From NCBI RefSeq assembly GCF_916619195.1, contig NZ_CAKAKL010000010.1, forward strand, positions 111,619 to 175,618: DNA of 64,000 bases, written 5' to 3'. Each line of letters opens with the position of its first letter. Position 1 is the stretch's first letter. The stretch is from Inquilinus sp. Marseille-Q2685 (lineage in GTDB: Bacteria; Pseudomonadota; Alphaproteobacteria; DSM-16000; Inquilinaceae). Under the pieces are notes generated by a model. That model ran no database searches, was not told where the DNA came from, and saw nothing but the letters and a program-made list of their open reading frames with translations. Of the stretch, positions 47,778-56,353 are shown piece by piece. The position numbers and the translations under genes are program-made.

Positions 47778-50003
47778 TCATCCCGCCAGCACCACCCGCA
47801 CCGTGCGGCCGGCGGCGCCGGGCGGCAGGTCCACGGTGACGCCGTCCTCCGCCCTCCGGCCGGCGGCTTCGTCGCCGATGCGCAGGTCCAGCACCCGGTC
47901 CGGCGCCAGCGACGGGAAGCGCAGCCAAGCGCCGGCCGGCAGCTCCGCCGGCAGGGTGACGGCAATGTCGCCCTCGCCGAAGCGCAGCTGCGACAGCCGG
48001 CCCCGGAGATTGGTCTCCAGCAGGGTCCTGCTGCCGCGGCGCAGGGCCAGCACACCCTCCGCGACCGCGACCGTCACCGCGCCGGCCGGGCTGGCGATGG
48101 GCCCGAGCGTGGCGTCGGCGCCGTCATTCACCAGCTCCCACCCGCCCCAGGGGTTGACGTCTATCACCCGGGCGACGCCGAGGGCCGGCATCAGCGCGCC
48201 CCAGCTGTAGAAGCCCTCGGTGTCCGGCTGGTCCATCGGCTCGCCGGTCTCGGCGTTGAAGTTCTCCGGGCACAGCCGCCGCTCGTCCCAGGCCCGGCGG
48301 AACAGCCGCAGGCTGTCCTCGGCCAGCTTCGCCGCCTCGGCCTCGAAGCCGTTGCGACGCAGCCCGTGCCAGACCATCCAGTTCAAGGGCGGCCAGATCC
48401 GGCCGCGCCAGTAGGAATTGTCCTTCGCCGCCGGGTCGTCGCGGGTCGTGCCGGGGATGACGAAGTCGCCGCCGAAGGTGGCCGGGTCCTCGAGATGAGC
48501 CAGCAACTGCTGCGCCTGCTCCGGCGAGGCGGCGCCGCAGATCAGCGGATAGAAGCTGGTCGGCCCCAGGCTGCGGGCGAACTGGCCGGACCACAGCCGG
48601 TTGGCGAAGATGCCGCGGCTGTCGTCCCACAGCTCCGCACCGATCTTCGCCCGGGTGCGGGCGGCGGTCTCGGCGTGCGACGCGGCGGCCGCGTCGTCGC
48701 CCAGCTCCGCCGCGATCCAGGACAGCACCTCGGCGTCGAAGGCCAAGAGGCTGTTCAGCCCGACATCCTCGCAGCGCAGCGTCCGCGTCTCCGGGTCATA
48801 GGCCGCCTCGTCGTGGATCGGCGAATTGTCCATGCTGGATTCGTTGCGGGCGCCGAAGGAGGTGCCCTTGTACAGCCCCTCGCCGACATCCGAGGTGCCG
48901 TAGGAGACGAGGCCCCGGCCGCGCGGGTCGCGTTCCCGCCACCACCAGGCGTGGTTGCGCGCCAGGGTGCCATAGGCCAGCTCCAGCATCGGGCGGGAGC
49001 GGGAGCGGAGCCAGATCAGCCACAGCAGGAACGACCCGATCGGCAGCTGGGTGCGGTCGACCCAGGCGTCGTTGGCGGTCAGCAGGCAGGCGAGGTTGCC
49101 CTCCGGCGTGGCGCTGGCCAGCGACGCCGCCAGGTTCTCCCGCGCCATCTCCTGATCGAGATAGCCGGTCAGGAGCGCGTTGTAGAGCTGGTCGTTCAGC
49201 CAGACGCCGAAGCCGCCGAATTTCGACAGGTTCCAGTTCCGGCTGATCGAGGTGTAGGGCCGGCGGTTGACCTCGTCCCAGACGGTGTTCCAGGCCATGA
49301 CGTCGCGCAGCGCGTCCAGCGCCCCGGCCTGGGCTCCGGTCTGGCCGGGCAGGGCGGGCGCCTCGCCCGGCTCGGCCGCCAGCGCCTTGGCGCGCTCGAC
49401 CGCCAGGTCGGCCCGGTCGGCCACGGCGACGCCGATGCCGCCGTCGCGCATCATCTCCAGGTTGAAGCGCAGCACCAGCACCGGCGCCGCCTCGGACCGC
49501 GCACCGAGATGGAAATAGCCGTGCGTCTCGTAATCCTCGGCCACGGCCTCGACCGCGGCGTGGCCGGTCACCTGCACCGGCGGCTCGGCGCTGGCCAGGG
49601 CGACGAAGCGGTGCCCGACCTTGACCACGGCGGCCCCCGCAGGGTCCCAGCGCACGGTCTGGCCGTCCTCGGCCGACAGGCAGAGGTTGAACCAGAATCG
49701 CAGACCCCATTCGCCGGTCTTCTGCGTCTGCCAGGTGCCGGACAGCTCGAACGGCCCACGCTTCGCCCAGCGCCAGGCCAGGCCGGTGCCGGCATGGTCC
49801 AGGTCCAGCTCCACCAGGCTGCCGTCGAGGGCGTGGCGGCCGTAGCGGACCGACCTGGCCGGGAACAGCGTCGCGCTGCGGGTGCTGTCGGCATAGGCCA
49901 GCGGCGTCACCCGCACGCCCAGCGGCAGGAACACCATCTCGGCCGGGCGGCTGGACCAGGTGTTCCAGGCCCGGGCGAGGGGGATCGTGGTGTCGCGCAG
50001 CAT
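47778..50003 (-). CDS. GH63-like / MGH1-type glycoside hydrolase
   Basis: 741 residues without signal peptide, so cytosolic. The C-terminal (alpha/alpha)6 barrel shows NTVWDEVNRRPYTSISRNWN, QLPIGSFLLWLIWLRSRSRP, GTSFGARNESSMDNSPIHDE, NSYWRGRIWPPLNWMVWHGL and DTEGFYSWGALM, features of glycoside hydrolase family 63 and related mannosylglycerate-hydrolase-like enzymes; Asp and Glu in the GARNESSMDNSP and DTEGFYSWG regions are the probable catalytic residues. The N-terminal ~220 residues are a beta-sandwich domain. It is ~150 bp downstream of the isochorismatase-like gene, with a repeat between. The natural substrate is unknown. Confidence 0.85.
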   Translation of the reverse strand: MLRDTTIPLARAWNTWSSRPAEMVFLPLGVRVTPLAYADSTRSATLFPARSVRYGRHALDGSLVELDLDHAGTGLAWRWAKRGPFELSGTWQTQKTGEWGLRFWFNLCLSAEDGQTVRWDPAGAAVVKVGHRFVALASAEPPVQVTGHAAVEAVAEDYETHGYFHLGARSEAAPVLVLRFNLEMMRDGGIGVAVADRADLAVERAKALAAEPGEAPALPGQTGAQAGALDALRDVMAWNTVWDEVNRRPYTSISRNWNLSKFGGFGVWLNDQLYNALLTGYLDQEMARENLAASLASATPEGNLACLLTANDAWVDRTQLPIGSFLLWLIWLRSRSRPMLELAYGTLARNHAWWWRERDPRGRGLVSYGTSDVGEGLYKGTSFGARNESSMDNSPIHDEAAYDPETRTLRCEDVGLNSLLAFDAEVLSWIAAELGDDAAAASHAETAARTRAKIGAELWDDSRGIFANRLWSGQFARSLGPTSFYPLICGAASPEQAQQLLAHLEDPATFGGDFVIPGTTRDDPAAKDNSYWRGRIWPPLNWMVWHGLRRNGFEAEAAKLAEDSLRLFRRAWDERRLCPENFNAETGEPMDQPDTEGFYSWGALMPALGVARVIDVNPWGGWELVNDGADATLGPIASPAGAVTVAVAEGVLALRRGSRTLLETNLRGRLSQLRFGEGDIAVTLPAELPAGAWLRFPSLAPDRVLDLRIGDEAAGRRAEDGVTVDLPPGAAGRTVRVVLAG

Positions 50004-50045
50004 CAGGACCTCATGTCAGGCTCCAGCCTGTCCGCCTTGTGGAAC

Positions 50046-50130
50046 CGTCATGGCGAGCCCCGAAGGGGCGTGGCCATCCAGGCGGCACCGGCCTCTGGAT
50101 GGCCACGGCGCTGCGCGCCTCGCCATGACG
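50046..50130. repeat. Variant palindromic repeat (CGTCATGGCGAG family)
   Basis: Ends CGTCATGGCGAG (50046-50057) and CTCGCCATGACG (50119-50130) are perfect inverted copies; an inner pair GGCCATCCAG / CTGGATGGCC strengthens the stem. It is related to the elements at 52604 and 58794. Confidence 0.8.
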
Positions 50131-50153
50131 AAGGAATGCGAGTACCGCCGGTA

Positions 50154-50744
50154 TCAGCTCCAAGCCCTGAGCACCGCTTCGGTCGTGACGATCTCCACCT
50201 GCTGGTCGAAGCGCGGCAGGATCAGGTCGAGCGTGGCGTGGTGGCCCGGCAGCGACGAGCTGGTCATCGCGTCGGACACGGCGACGATGCGGAAGCCGCG
50301 GTCGATGCCGTCGAGGATGGTGCCGAGGACGCAGACATCCGTCTCCACCCCCGTGACGATCAGCGTGTCGGCGCCCAGCGCGGCCAGCCGGTCGACGAAT
50401 TCCGGCGCGGCGAAGGCGGAATGGGTCGGCTTGTCGATGACGCTGCCGGCCGGTGCCAGCGCCGCCAGCTCCGCCACCAGGTCCAGCATGCCGGGCGCCA
50501 GGTTCGGCCGGGTCACCGCCCGCCAGTGGGTGTAGTAGCGGCGCCAGGTGCCGGGCGCGTCCTCCGCCCTCTCCGGCGTCACGAAGCGCGGGAACAGGGT
50601 GCGGCCCGCTTTCGCCAGCGCGGCGACGTTGGGGACGACGCCCATCAGCGCCGGGGTCGACCACACCGTGTCCTCGGCGAACAGGCGCTGCAGGTCGATG
50701 GCGATGTGGACGGTGTTTGGCGACAGCGGCCCGAAGCGCAGCAC
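50154..50744 (-). CDS. Isochorismatase-like cysteine hydrolase
   Basis: 196 residues from a GTG that abuts the ATPase stop. The catalytic triad of the family is complete: Asp17 in IAIDLQRLF, Lys105 in VIDKPTHSAF and Cys138 in TGVETDVCVLGT, with the usual cis-peptide region before the Cys. Members hydrolyse amides (nicotinamide, N-carbamoyl compounds, ureas) or isochorismate. Being translationally adjacent to a polyamine-type importer suggests it cleaves an imported amide, but the substrate cannot be named. Confidence 0.9.
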   Translation of the reverse strand: MLRFGPLSPNTVHIAIDLQRLFAEDTVWSTPALMGVVPNVAALAKAGRTLFPRFVTPERAEDAPGTWRRYYTHWRAVTRPNLAPGMLDLVAELAALAPAGSVIDKPTHSAFAAPEFVDRLAALGADTLIVTGVETDVCVLGTILDGIDRGFRIVAVSDAMTSSSLPGHHATLDLILPRFDQQVEIVTTEAVLRAWS

Positions 50745-51800
50745 TCAGTCCTCCAGCGCGATGGTGTGGGCGGCGGACCAGCCCAGGGTGACGGCGGAAC
50801 CGGGGGCGGGCGCGGCGGCATCTTGCGACCGGTTCTGGGCGAAGACCTTCAGCTCCCGCCCGTCCGGCCCTGCCAGCAGGTAGGTGGAGACCGCGCCGGC
50901 GTAGATCACCTCGCGCAGCGTCGCCGGGATCGCGTTCTCGAAGGTGGTGTTCGGGGCCAGGATCTGCATCTTCTCCGGCCGCACCGCCAGGGTGACCTTG
51001 GACCCGGCCGCCGGCAGCTGGCCGGCGACCCGAATTGTGCCGCCCTGCACCTCGACGCTGCCCGCCGTCACCGTGCCCTCGAGGAAATTGGCGTCGCCGA
51101 GGAACCCGGCGGCGAAGCGGGTGCGCGGCCGCTCGTAGATCTCGCCCGGCGCGCCGTCCTGCACGATCCGGCCGCGGTCCAGGATGGCGATGCGGTCGGA
51201 CAGGGTCAGCGCCTCCTCCTGGTCGTGGGTGACGAAGATGGTGGTCAGTCCGCTCTCGCGCTGGATGCGCTTCAGCTCGACCTGCATCTCCTGCCGCAGC
51301 CGCCGGTCCAGCGCCGACAGCGGCTCGTCCAGCAGCAGCACGGTCGGCTTGGTGACGATGGCGCGGGCCAGCGCCACGCGCTGCTGCTGCCCGCCCGACA
51401 GCTGCTTCGGGCTGCGGTTCTCGAAGCCGGACAGGCGCACCATCTCCAGCGCCTCGCGCGCCTCCTTCGCGGCGGAGGGGCCGCGCACGCCGCGCCGGTT
51501 CAGCCCGAACATCACGTTCTGCAGCACGGTCATGTGCGGGAACAGGGCGTAGGACTGGAACACCATTCCGATGCGGCGCTTCCACACCGGAACGCGCGTT
51601 ACCTCCTCCGCGCCGATGCGCAACTCGCCCTCGTCCGGCACCACGAAGCCGGCGACGATGCGCAAGAGGGTGGTCTTGCCGGAGCCGGAGGGGCCGAGCA
51701 GGCTGGTGAAGCGCCCGGCCTCGAAGCTGGCGCTGATCCGGTCCAGGACGGTGGCGGGCCCGTAGCGCTTGCTGACGGCGGAAACCTCAACGCCGCTCAC
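50745..51800 (-). CDS. Polyamine-type ABC transporter ATPase (PotA-like)
   Basis: 351 residues from a GTG overlapping the permease end by 14 bp. The nucleotide-binding domain has Walker A LLGPSGSGKTTLLRI, Q loop GMVFQSYALFPHMTVLQNV, signature LSGGQQQRVALARAI, Walker B VLLLDEPLSALD and the H loop VTHDQEEA. The C-terminal ~110 residues form the TOBE regulatory domain (RPEKMQILAP). It belongs to the spermidine/putrescine/Fe3+ importer class and completes the five-part operon SBP, two permeases, ATPase, hydrolase. Confidence 0.93.
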   Translation of the reverse strand: MSGVEVSAVSKRYGPATVLDRISASFEAGRFTSLLGPSGSGKTTLLRIVAGFVVPDEGELRIGAEEVTRVPVWKRRIGMVFQSYALFPHMTVLQNVMFGLNRRGVRGPSAAKEAREALEMVRLSGFENRSPKQLSGGQQQRVALARAIVTKPTVLLLDEPLSALDRRLRQEMQVELKRIQRESGLTTIFVTHDQEEALTLSDRIAILDRGRIVQDGAPGEIYERPRTRFAAGFLGDANFLEGTVTAGSVEVQGGTIRVAGQLPAAGSKVTLAVRPEKMQILAPNTTFENAIPATLREVIYAGAVSTYLLAGPDGRELKVFAQNRSQDAAAPAPGSAVTLGWSAAHTIALED

Positions 51801-52566
51801 GGGCGCCTCCCATGTTCGACAAGAGGGCGAAGGCCAAAACCAGGACCATCGAGGCGCCCAAGAGGATGGTGGAGATGGCGTTGATCTCCGGCGTGAAGCC
51901 CTTGCGGATGGCGGAATAGATCTCCACCGGCAGGGTGGTGACGCCGGGCGTGGCCAGGAAGTAGGAGACCACGAACTGATCCAGCGACACGGCGAAGGCG
52001 AACAGCGCCGCGGCGATGATGCTGGGCAGCAGGAGCGGCAGGGTGACGGTGAAGAAGGCGTGCAACGGGGTGGACCCCAGGCTCATCGCCGCCTCCTCCA
52101 GATCGGCGCGCTGCGACTGCAGCCCGGTGCCGACCACCAGCACGACATAGGGGATGGCCAGCGCCACATGGCCGATGGTCATGGCGAACAGGCCGCGGCC
52201 GATGCCGGTGGAGAAGAAGAACACCAGCATGGCGGTGCCGGTGATCAGCCAGGGGATGGCGATCGGCGGCAGCAGCAGCAGTTGCAGCAGCGACCGGCCG
52301 CGGAACCTGCGGCGCGACAGGGCCAGCGCCGCCGGGGTGCCGATCGCGGTGGCCAGCACGGCGGTGACGACGGCCAGGATCAGGCTGTTGCCGCTGGCCG
52401 ACAGCAGCCGCTCGTTGTCCGGCAGCCTGGCGAACCAATCGAGCGAGAACTCGAAGGGCAGCTGGTACAGCGGCGAGGCGTTGAATGCCATCACCACCAT
52501 CACCGCGATCGGCAGGTACAGGAAGGCGATGACGGTCCAGAGATGGGCGAGGCCGAGACGCTTCAT
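51787..52566 (-). CDS. PotC-like ABC transporter permease
   Basis: 259 residues with six helices, starting RLGLAHLWTVIAFLYLPIAV and followed by MAFNASPLYQLPFEFSLDWF, typical of the PotC/YdcV family. The EAA loop is LEEAAMSLGSTPLHAFFTVT. It lies 150 bp after the PotB-like gene, the gap being filled by a palindromic repeat, and overlaps the ATPase gene start by 14 bp. It pairs with the larger permease in the import channel. Confidence 0.92.
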   Translation of the reverse strand: MKRLGLAHLWTVIAFLYLPIAVMVVMAFNASPLYQLPFEFSLDWFARLPDNERLLSASGNSLILAVVTAVLATAIGTPAALALSRRRFRGRSLLQLLLLPPIAIPWLITGTAMLVFFFSTGIGRGLFAMTIGHVALAIPYVVLVVGTGLQSQRADLEEAAMSLGSTPLHAFFTVTLPLLLPSIIAAALFAFAVSLDQFVVSYFLATPGVTTLPVEIYSAIRKGFTPEINAISTILLGASMVLVLAFALLSNMGGARERR

Positions 52567-52603
52567 GGGCGGGCCCCCCCGGTCGCGGCACCGCCATCCC
52601 TCG

Positions 52604-52691
52604 CCGTCATTGCGAGGAGGCGAAGCCGACGAAGCAATCCAGGGGCCGCAGCGAGCCGCCCTGGATTGCTTCGCTGCGCTCGCAATGACGG
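52604..52691. repeat. 88-bp palindromic element (CCGTCATTGCGAG family)
   Basis: Inverted ends CCGTCATTGCGAG and CTCGCAATGACGG, with inner complementary parts GAAGCAATCCAG / CTGGATTGCTTC. Nearly identical to the copy at 58794-58882, differing mainly in the loop. It lies between two permease genes of one operon and so would be transcribed as a long hairpin. Confidence 0.9.
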
Positions 52692-52717
52692 TGCTGGGAA
52701 CGTTGGGAGAGTGCTCA

Positions 52718-53626
52718 TCACGGCCGCGCCCCCTGCTGCCGCTTCAGCACCGGCGAGGCCAGGGCGAAGATCGCCAGCACGATCGCCAGCATGGTGAAGG
52801 ACAAAGCGGCGCCCAGCGGCCAGTTGAAGGCCTGGGTGAACTGGTCCTCGATCACCGTACCCATGGTGACGCCGACCCGGCCGCCGAGGATCCGCGGCTC
52901 CATGAAGCTGCCGATCACCGGCACGAAGATCAGGACCGAACCGGAGATCAGCCCCGGCATGGCCAGCGGCAGGATGATCTTCGAGAACAGCACCGGCGCC
53001 CGGGCGCCCAGGCTGCGCGCGGCCTCCAGGATCTGGTCGTCGATCGCGACCAGCGACAGGTAGCAGGTCAGGATCATGTAGGGCAGATAGGCGTGCACCA
53101 GCCCGACGATGATGGCCGGGTAGGAGTAGAGCAGCCCCAGCGGCGCCGCATCCGGGAACACCCAGTGGTAGAGCCCGTCGATGATGCCGCCGTCGCGCAG
53201 CACCATGGTCCAGGAGAAGACGCGGACCAGCCCGTTGGTCCAGAACGGCAGGATGATCAAGAGGAACAGCACCTGCCGGGTGCGGCCGAAGGTGGAGCGC
53301 GCCAGGGCCAGCGCCGCCGGCAGGCCGATCGCGGCGCAGATCAGCGTGGTCCAGATCCCGATCGACAGCGAGGTCCAGGCGACGTCGCGCAGATAGGGCC
53401 GCTTGAGGAAGGCGAGGTAGTTGTCGAGCGTCCAGACGATCGCCCGGCCGCCGAAGGGCGCCACCTTGAGGAAGGAGAAGCCGAGCATCATCAGCAGCGG
53501 CAGGAAGATCGCCAGGGTCAGCCAGCCATAGGCCGGCAGCAGCAGCCCCGCCGTGGCCAGCCAGCCGCGCTTCTCGGCCGGGGCCGCAGGGGCGGCAGGC
53601 GCACTGGTCGCCGCCAGCTCGGTCAT
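52718..53626 (-). CDS. PotB-like ABC transporter permease
   Basis: 302 residues. The N-terminal ~25 residues are Ala/Pro-rich, followed by LLLPAYGWLTLAIFLPLLMM and FSFLKVAPFGGRAIVWTLDN, the PotB/YdcU-like opening; five further helices follow. The EAA loop is LEAARSLGARAPVLFSKIIL. It forms the channel with the PotC-like permease. A 229-bp gap with a large repeat separates it from the binding-protein gene upstream. Confidence 0.92.
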   Translation of the reverse strand: MTELAATSAPAAPAAPAEKRGWLATAGLLLPAYGWLTLAIFLPLLMMLGFSFLKVAPFGGRAIVWTLDNYLAFLKRPYLRDVAWTSLSIGIWTTLICAAIGLPAALALARSTFGRTRQVLFLLIILPFWTNGLVRVFSWTMVLRDGGIIDGLYHWVFPDAAPLGLLYSYPAIIVGLVHAYLPYMILTCYLSLVAIDDQILEAARSLGARAPVLFSKIILPLAMPGLISGSVLIFVPVIGSFMEPRILGGRVGVTMGTVIEDQFTQAFNWPLGAALSFTMLAIVLAIFALASPVLKRQQGARP

Positions 53627-53689
53627 CGGATGCCGCCTCCGGTCACGATCACGTCCAACTCTCGCATCCTATCGGGCAAAGCAACGCCT

Positions 53690-53838
53690 CTGCCCCTTTA
53701 CTCTCCCCCTCCCCCTCCCCTTGCGGGAGGGGAAGGAGGGGCTCTCCGCCGGAGCCGACGACCCAGGACTGGTCCCGGCCTCGACATACCCCTCCCCCTA
53801 CCCCCTCCCGCAAGGGGAGGGGGAGAGTAAAGGGGCAG
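53690..53838. repeat. ~150-bp composite inverted repeat between SBP and permease
   Basis: Outer ends CTGCCCCTTTACTCTCCCCC (53690-53709) and its inverted copy (53819-53838) enclose two copies of the C-rich/G-rich hairpin in opposite orientation (around 53711-53733 and 53791-53820) separated by ~50 bp of unrelated sequence. The layout resembles a small non-autonomous mobile element or a pair of repeats that inserted together. Confidence 0.85.
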
Positions 53839-53855
53839 GCCGCATCGACCTCGGG

Positions 53856-54926
53856 TTATCCAGCGTAGAACGCCTTCGTCTCCTGCCACAGATCCGAGAA
53901 CGCCGTACGCTGGTCGTCGCTCAGCGGCGACATGAACTGCAGCTGGGACAGGTACTCGGCCTTGTGGATCTGCTTGTTCAGGTCGTCGGCCGGCAGCGCC
54001 GCCATGGCCTTGGCGTTGGCCGAGGCCGGGGCGCCGATATTGGTGGCCCAGTAATCGTAGAAGCCGGGGTCGATCATGTAGTTGATGAAGGCCAGGGCCG
54101 ACTCCTTGCGGGTGCTGGTGGCCGGCACCGACAGCCCGTCGATCCAGCCGATGCCGCCTTCCTTCGGCACCACAAAGTCGACCGCCAGCTTGAAGTTGCG
54201 CTGCGACCGCACGGCCGCGCCTGACCAGTAGATCGAGACGTCGAACTCGCCGGCGGCGAAGGCCTTGTTCCACTGGTCCTCGCTGGACCACAGCAGCTTC
54301 ACGCCCGGCTTCAGCTCCTTCAGCTTGGCGGCGACGGCGTCCATGTCTTTGGGCGCGTTGATGTCCTGCCCGGTCAAGAGCGCGCCGATGCCGATCGCGG
54401 TGACGGCGTCGTCGAACAGGGCGACGCGGCCGGCATAGGCCGGGTCGGCCAGCACCGACAGGCTGTCGGCCTTGACCTTGTCGCGGCGCAGGCCCAGCGC
54501 GTTGATGCCCCACAGCCAGGACACGCCATAGGCCTTGCCGTCCTTGTGGAAGTTCGCGTGGTCGCGCAGCGCCGGCGCCAGGTCGGCGGCGTTCGGCACC
54601 TTGGCCAGGTCGATCGGCTCCAGCAGCTCCTCGGCCTGGGCCTGCAGGGTGCGGGCGCTGTTGATCAGCACCACGTCGTAGGTGCCGGGGTTGGTGCGCA
54701 GCTTGGTCAGCATCTCTTCTTCGGAGTTGAAGTAGTCGTGCCTGACCTCGATGCCGGTCTTCTCGGCGAAGGCCTTCAGGGCCCAGGCCTCGTCGGTGCC
54801 ATAGCCCTGCCAGTTCAGGACATAGATGGTCTCGGCCGCCCGCGCCCGGCGCAGCGGCATTGCCCCGGCCAGCGCCCCGGCCCCGAGCAGGGCGCCGAAC
54901 CGGCGCCGATTGAGTGTGACGGACAT
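53856..54926 (-). CDS. Polyamine-type extracellular solute-binding protein (PotD-like)
   Basis: 356 residues. MSVTLNRRRFGALLGAGALA is a Tat-like signal with RRR-F, cleaved after RARAAE. The mature part begins TIYVLNWQGYGTDEAWALKA and continues TGIEVRHDYFNSEEEMLTKL, the family 1/PotD pattern, with IYWSGAAVRSQRN in the second lobe. It is the first gene of the leftward importer operon; an operator-like palindrome sits 23 bp upstream. Substrates of this class include polyamines, amino-acid derivatives and thiamine; the ligand is undetermined. Confidence 0.92.
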   Translation of the reverse strand: MSVTLNRRRFGALLGAGALAGAMPLRRARAAETIYVLNWQGYGTDEAWALKAFAEKTGIEVRHDYFNSEEEMLTKLRTNPGTYDVVLINSARTLQAQAEELLEPIDLAKVPNAADLAPALRDHANFHKDGKAYGVSWLWGINALGLRRDKVKADSLSVLADPAYAGRVALFDDAVTAIGIGALLTGQDINAPKDMDAVAAKLKELKPGVKLLWSSEDQWNKAFAAGEFDVSIYWSGAAVRSQRNFKLAVDFVVPKEGGIGWIDGLSVPATSTRKESALAFINYMIDPGFYDYWATNIGAPASANAKAMAALPADDLNKQIHKAEYLSQLQFMSPLSDDQRTAFSDLWQETKAFYAG

Positions 54927-54948
54927 GAAACGCTCCCCGGCGGTTATT

Positions 54949-54962
54949 GTTTGTACACAAAC
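54949..54962. promoter_or_regulatory. Operator-like palindrome GTTTGTACACAAAC
   Basis: Perfect 6-base arms with a 2-base centre, within TTATT-GTTTGTACACAAAC-GATGC, just upstream of the PotD-like gene in an AT-rich patch. GntR- and LacI-type regulators bind sites of this size. No regulator gene is adjacent. Confidence 0.5.
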
Positions 54963-55051
54963 GATGCTAGCGCGGGGTGGCTGGGGTTGTCAAATTACCT
55001 TCGAGGGGGCTGGCCGGTCTTCTGGTAGGCGAAAATCTGACGCTTTGACGA

Positions 55052-55960
55052 CTAGAGATCACGGAACGGAGCGACGCTAGTTTGAACTTTCGTGTCATTA
55101 AAGCCGAAGCGACGGAGGGCGGAGGCTACCGACGCTTGATTCAATTTTGGGTATGGTGACGGCCCCACGATCACACGTGTTGGAGCGGCGCTCACCGCAC
55201 CATCGTTGGTCGACACGTTCATAAACCTAACTATCGCATGCGGAATCAAGGTTGATCCACTGGAATGGAATGTGAGGTCGTTAACCGATTTTTTATCAGC
55301 CAATGGATCTGAGACCAGGCGCCATTCTGCCTCAGACCGGAACGCGGGATGCTTAAAAATAGCAGCCATATATTGAAATTCGATCAAAGTTAGGCTGATG
55401 ACATTGGACAAATACTCATCTCTTTCGGAGATTTTCCTCGGCACTTTTCCGATCAACTCTATTTTTGACTCAATAAGGTTGTGAAGCATTTTCTCCTTGA
55501 CGTCATCGTCATAGATACACTTTACGAGTCTAAACCCTTGCGCGTTGGCGATATCGCGTAGTGTTCGTGCAGAAAATCCGATCGCGACGCCGGCCGGGCG
55601 CGCATAAGCACGCCATTGCGATAGGTCATCTGAGTGTTCAGAAAAAGAAATAACAAAAGTATTAACCGCAAGTGTTTCAGAATTCTGAAGTTCTCTCATG
55701 AGCTGGAACAGATACGACCTGCATCTGTTTCCATGTAGAGTAGGGCTGACGCCTTTGGGGGGTATAAACGTTCCAGCCATTCGCGCGTATGCCATATCCC
55801 GACATAGCTCTGCGGAGCCATGATATTCTGTTTGGTCATTTAGAAAGCGAATGTCAGTCGACCAAATTTGCTCCGATCTAATGATATCCAATAGGTTTGC
55901 GAAACGTGTATAATGGTACAGATGAGGAGAGGCCGGTTTTTCGGGTGAAGGCTTTGACAT
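55052..55960 (-). CDS. DUF2971 family protein in a low-GC patch
   Basis: 302 residues. N-terminal HLYHYTRFANLLDIIRSEQI and WSTDIRFLNDQTEY are the opening signature of DUF2971, and NTFVISFSEHSDDLSQWRAY is the second conserved block (C/S-F-S-xx-D-x-L-xx-W-x-x-Y). The family has no settled function; it is scattered in accessory regions. Third-position GC is clearly lower than in the rest of the window (many A/T-ending codons), with no good ribosome site, suggesting recent acquisition. No partner gene is recognisable beside it. Confidence 0.82.
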   Translation of the reverse strand: MSKPSPEKPASPHLYHYTRFANLLDIIRSEQIWSTDIRFLNDQTEYHGSAELCRDMAYARMAGTFIPPKGVSPTLHGNRCRSYLFQLMRELQNSETLAVNTFVISFSEHSDDLSQWRAYARPAGVAIGFSARTLRDIANAQGFRLVKCIYDDDVKEKMLHNLIESKIELIGKVPRKISERDEYLSNVISLTLIEFQYMAAIFKHPAFRSEAEWRLVSDPLADKKSVNDLTFHSSGSTLIPHAIVRFMNVSTNDGAVSAAPTRVIVGPSPYPKLNQASVASALRRFGFNDTKVQTSVAPFRDL

Positions 55961-56353
55961 TTCGGGGCGGACTTAAACAGGGAGGCCGTAGTGTACCTTG
56001 TTTGTGGCCCTAGGGAACAGAGCAACGATCCTGCAGCGCAAAGATGCGAGCGCGGAGCGGCAACGATCGGCTCGTGAAACACGGACGCCGGGTCCCAGCG
56101 ACAGCCCTCTTCGAGGCGGCTATTCCGTTCGCGATGCACATCTACAGCTTGAATGAGAAGGCACTCTCGTTTGTGCAAAAACATATGTCTGTGAAGCGTC
56201 ACTCTACCTTGCTTGAGAGGCTGGCAGCGGCTCGTGGTCACGAAATTGTCTCGTCATCGAGCCCTCTTGCCAGCAAGAGCTAGCACCTGGTTCAGAGGCG
56301 GGCTGATTCGGATTCCTAGGCACTTCGTTGTCAGCAACTTTTGCTTCCAAGTA
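55961..56353. other. Gene-poor, lower-GC stretch beside the DUF2971 gene
   Basis: About 390 bp. Two short open frames cross here (56044-56283 plus strand, 55840-56241 minus strand), but neither has a ribosome site, recognisable motifs or host-like codon use. It is probably the remainder of the acquired segment that carries the DUF2971 gene; no integrase, tRNA or direct repeats were found at its edges. Confidence 0.4.

Noticed and set aside
47766..51884. A 1372-residue open frame on the plus strand opposite the glycosidase, isochorismatase and ATPase genes
   Set aside because: Antisense shadow spanning three real genes; no domain, low-complexity composition.
47681..53838. C-rich/G-rich repeats considered as a CRISPR array or G-quadruplex locus
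   Set aside because: Copies are isolated, palindromic and differently spaced, with no regular spacers or cas genes.
55840..56241. 133-residue minus-strand frame overlapping the start of the DUF2971 gene
   Set aside because: No ribosome site, no motif, and it conflicts with the better-supported DUF2971 start.
56044..56283. 79-residue plus-strand frame in the low-GC patch
   Set aside because: No recognisable family or ribosome site; likely chance or a decayed remnant.
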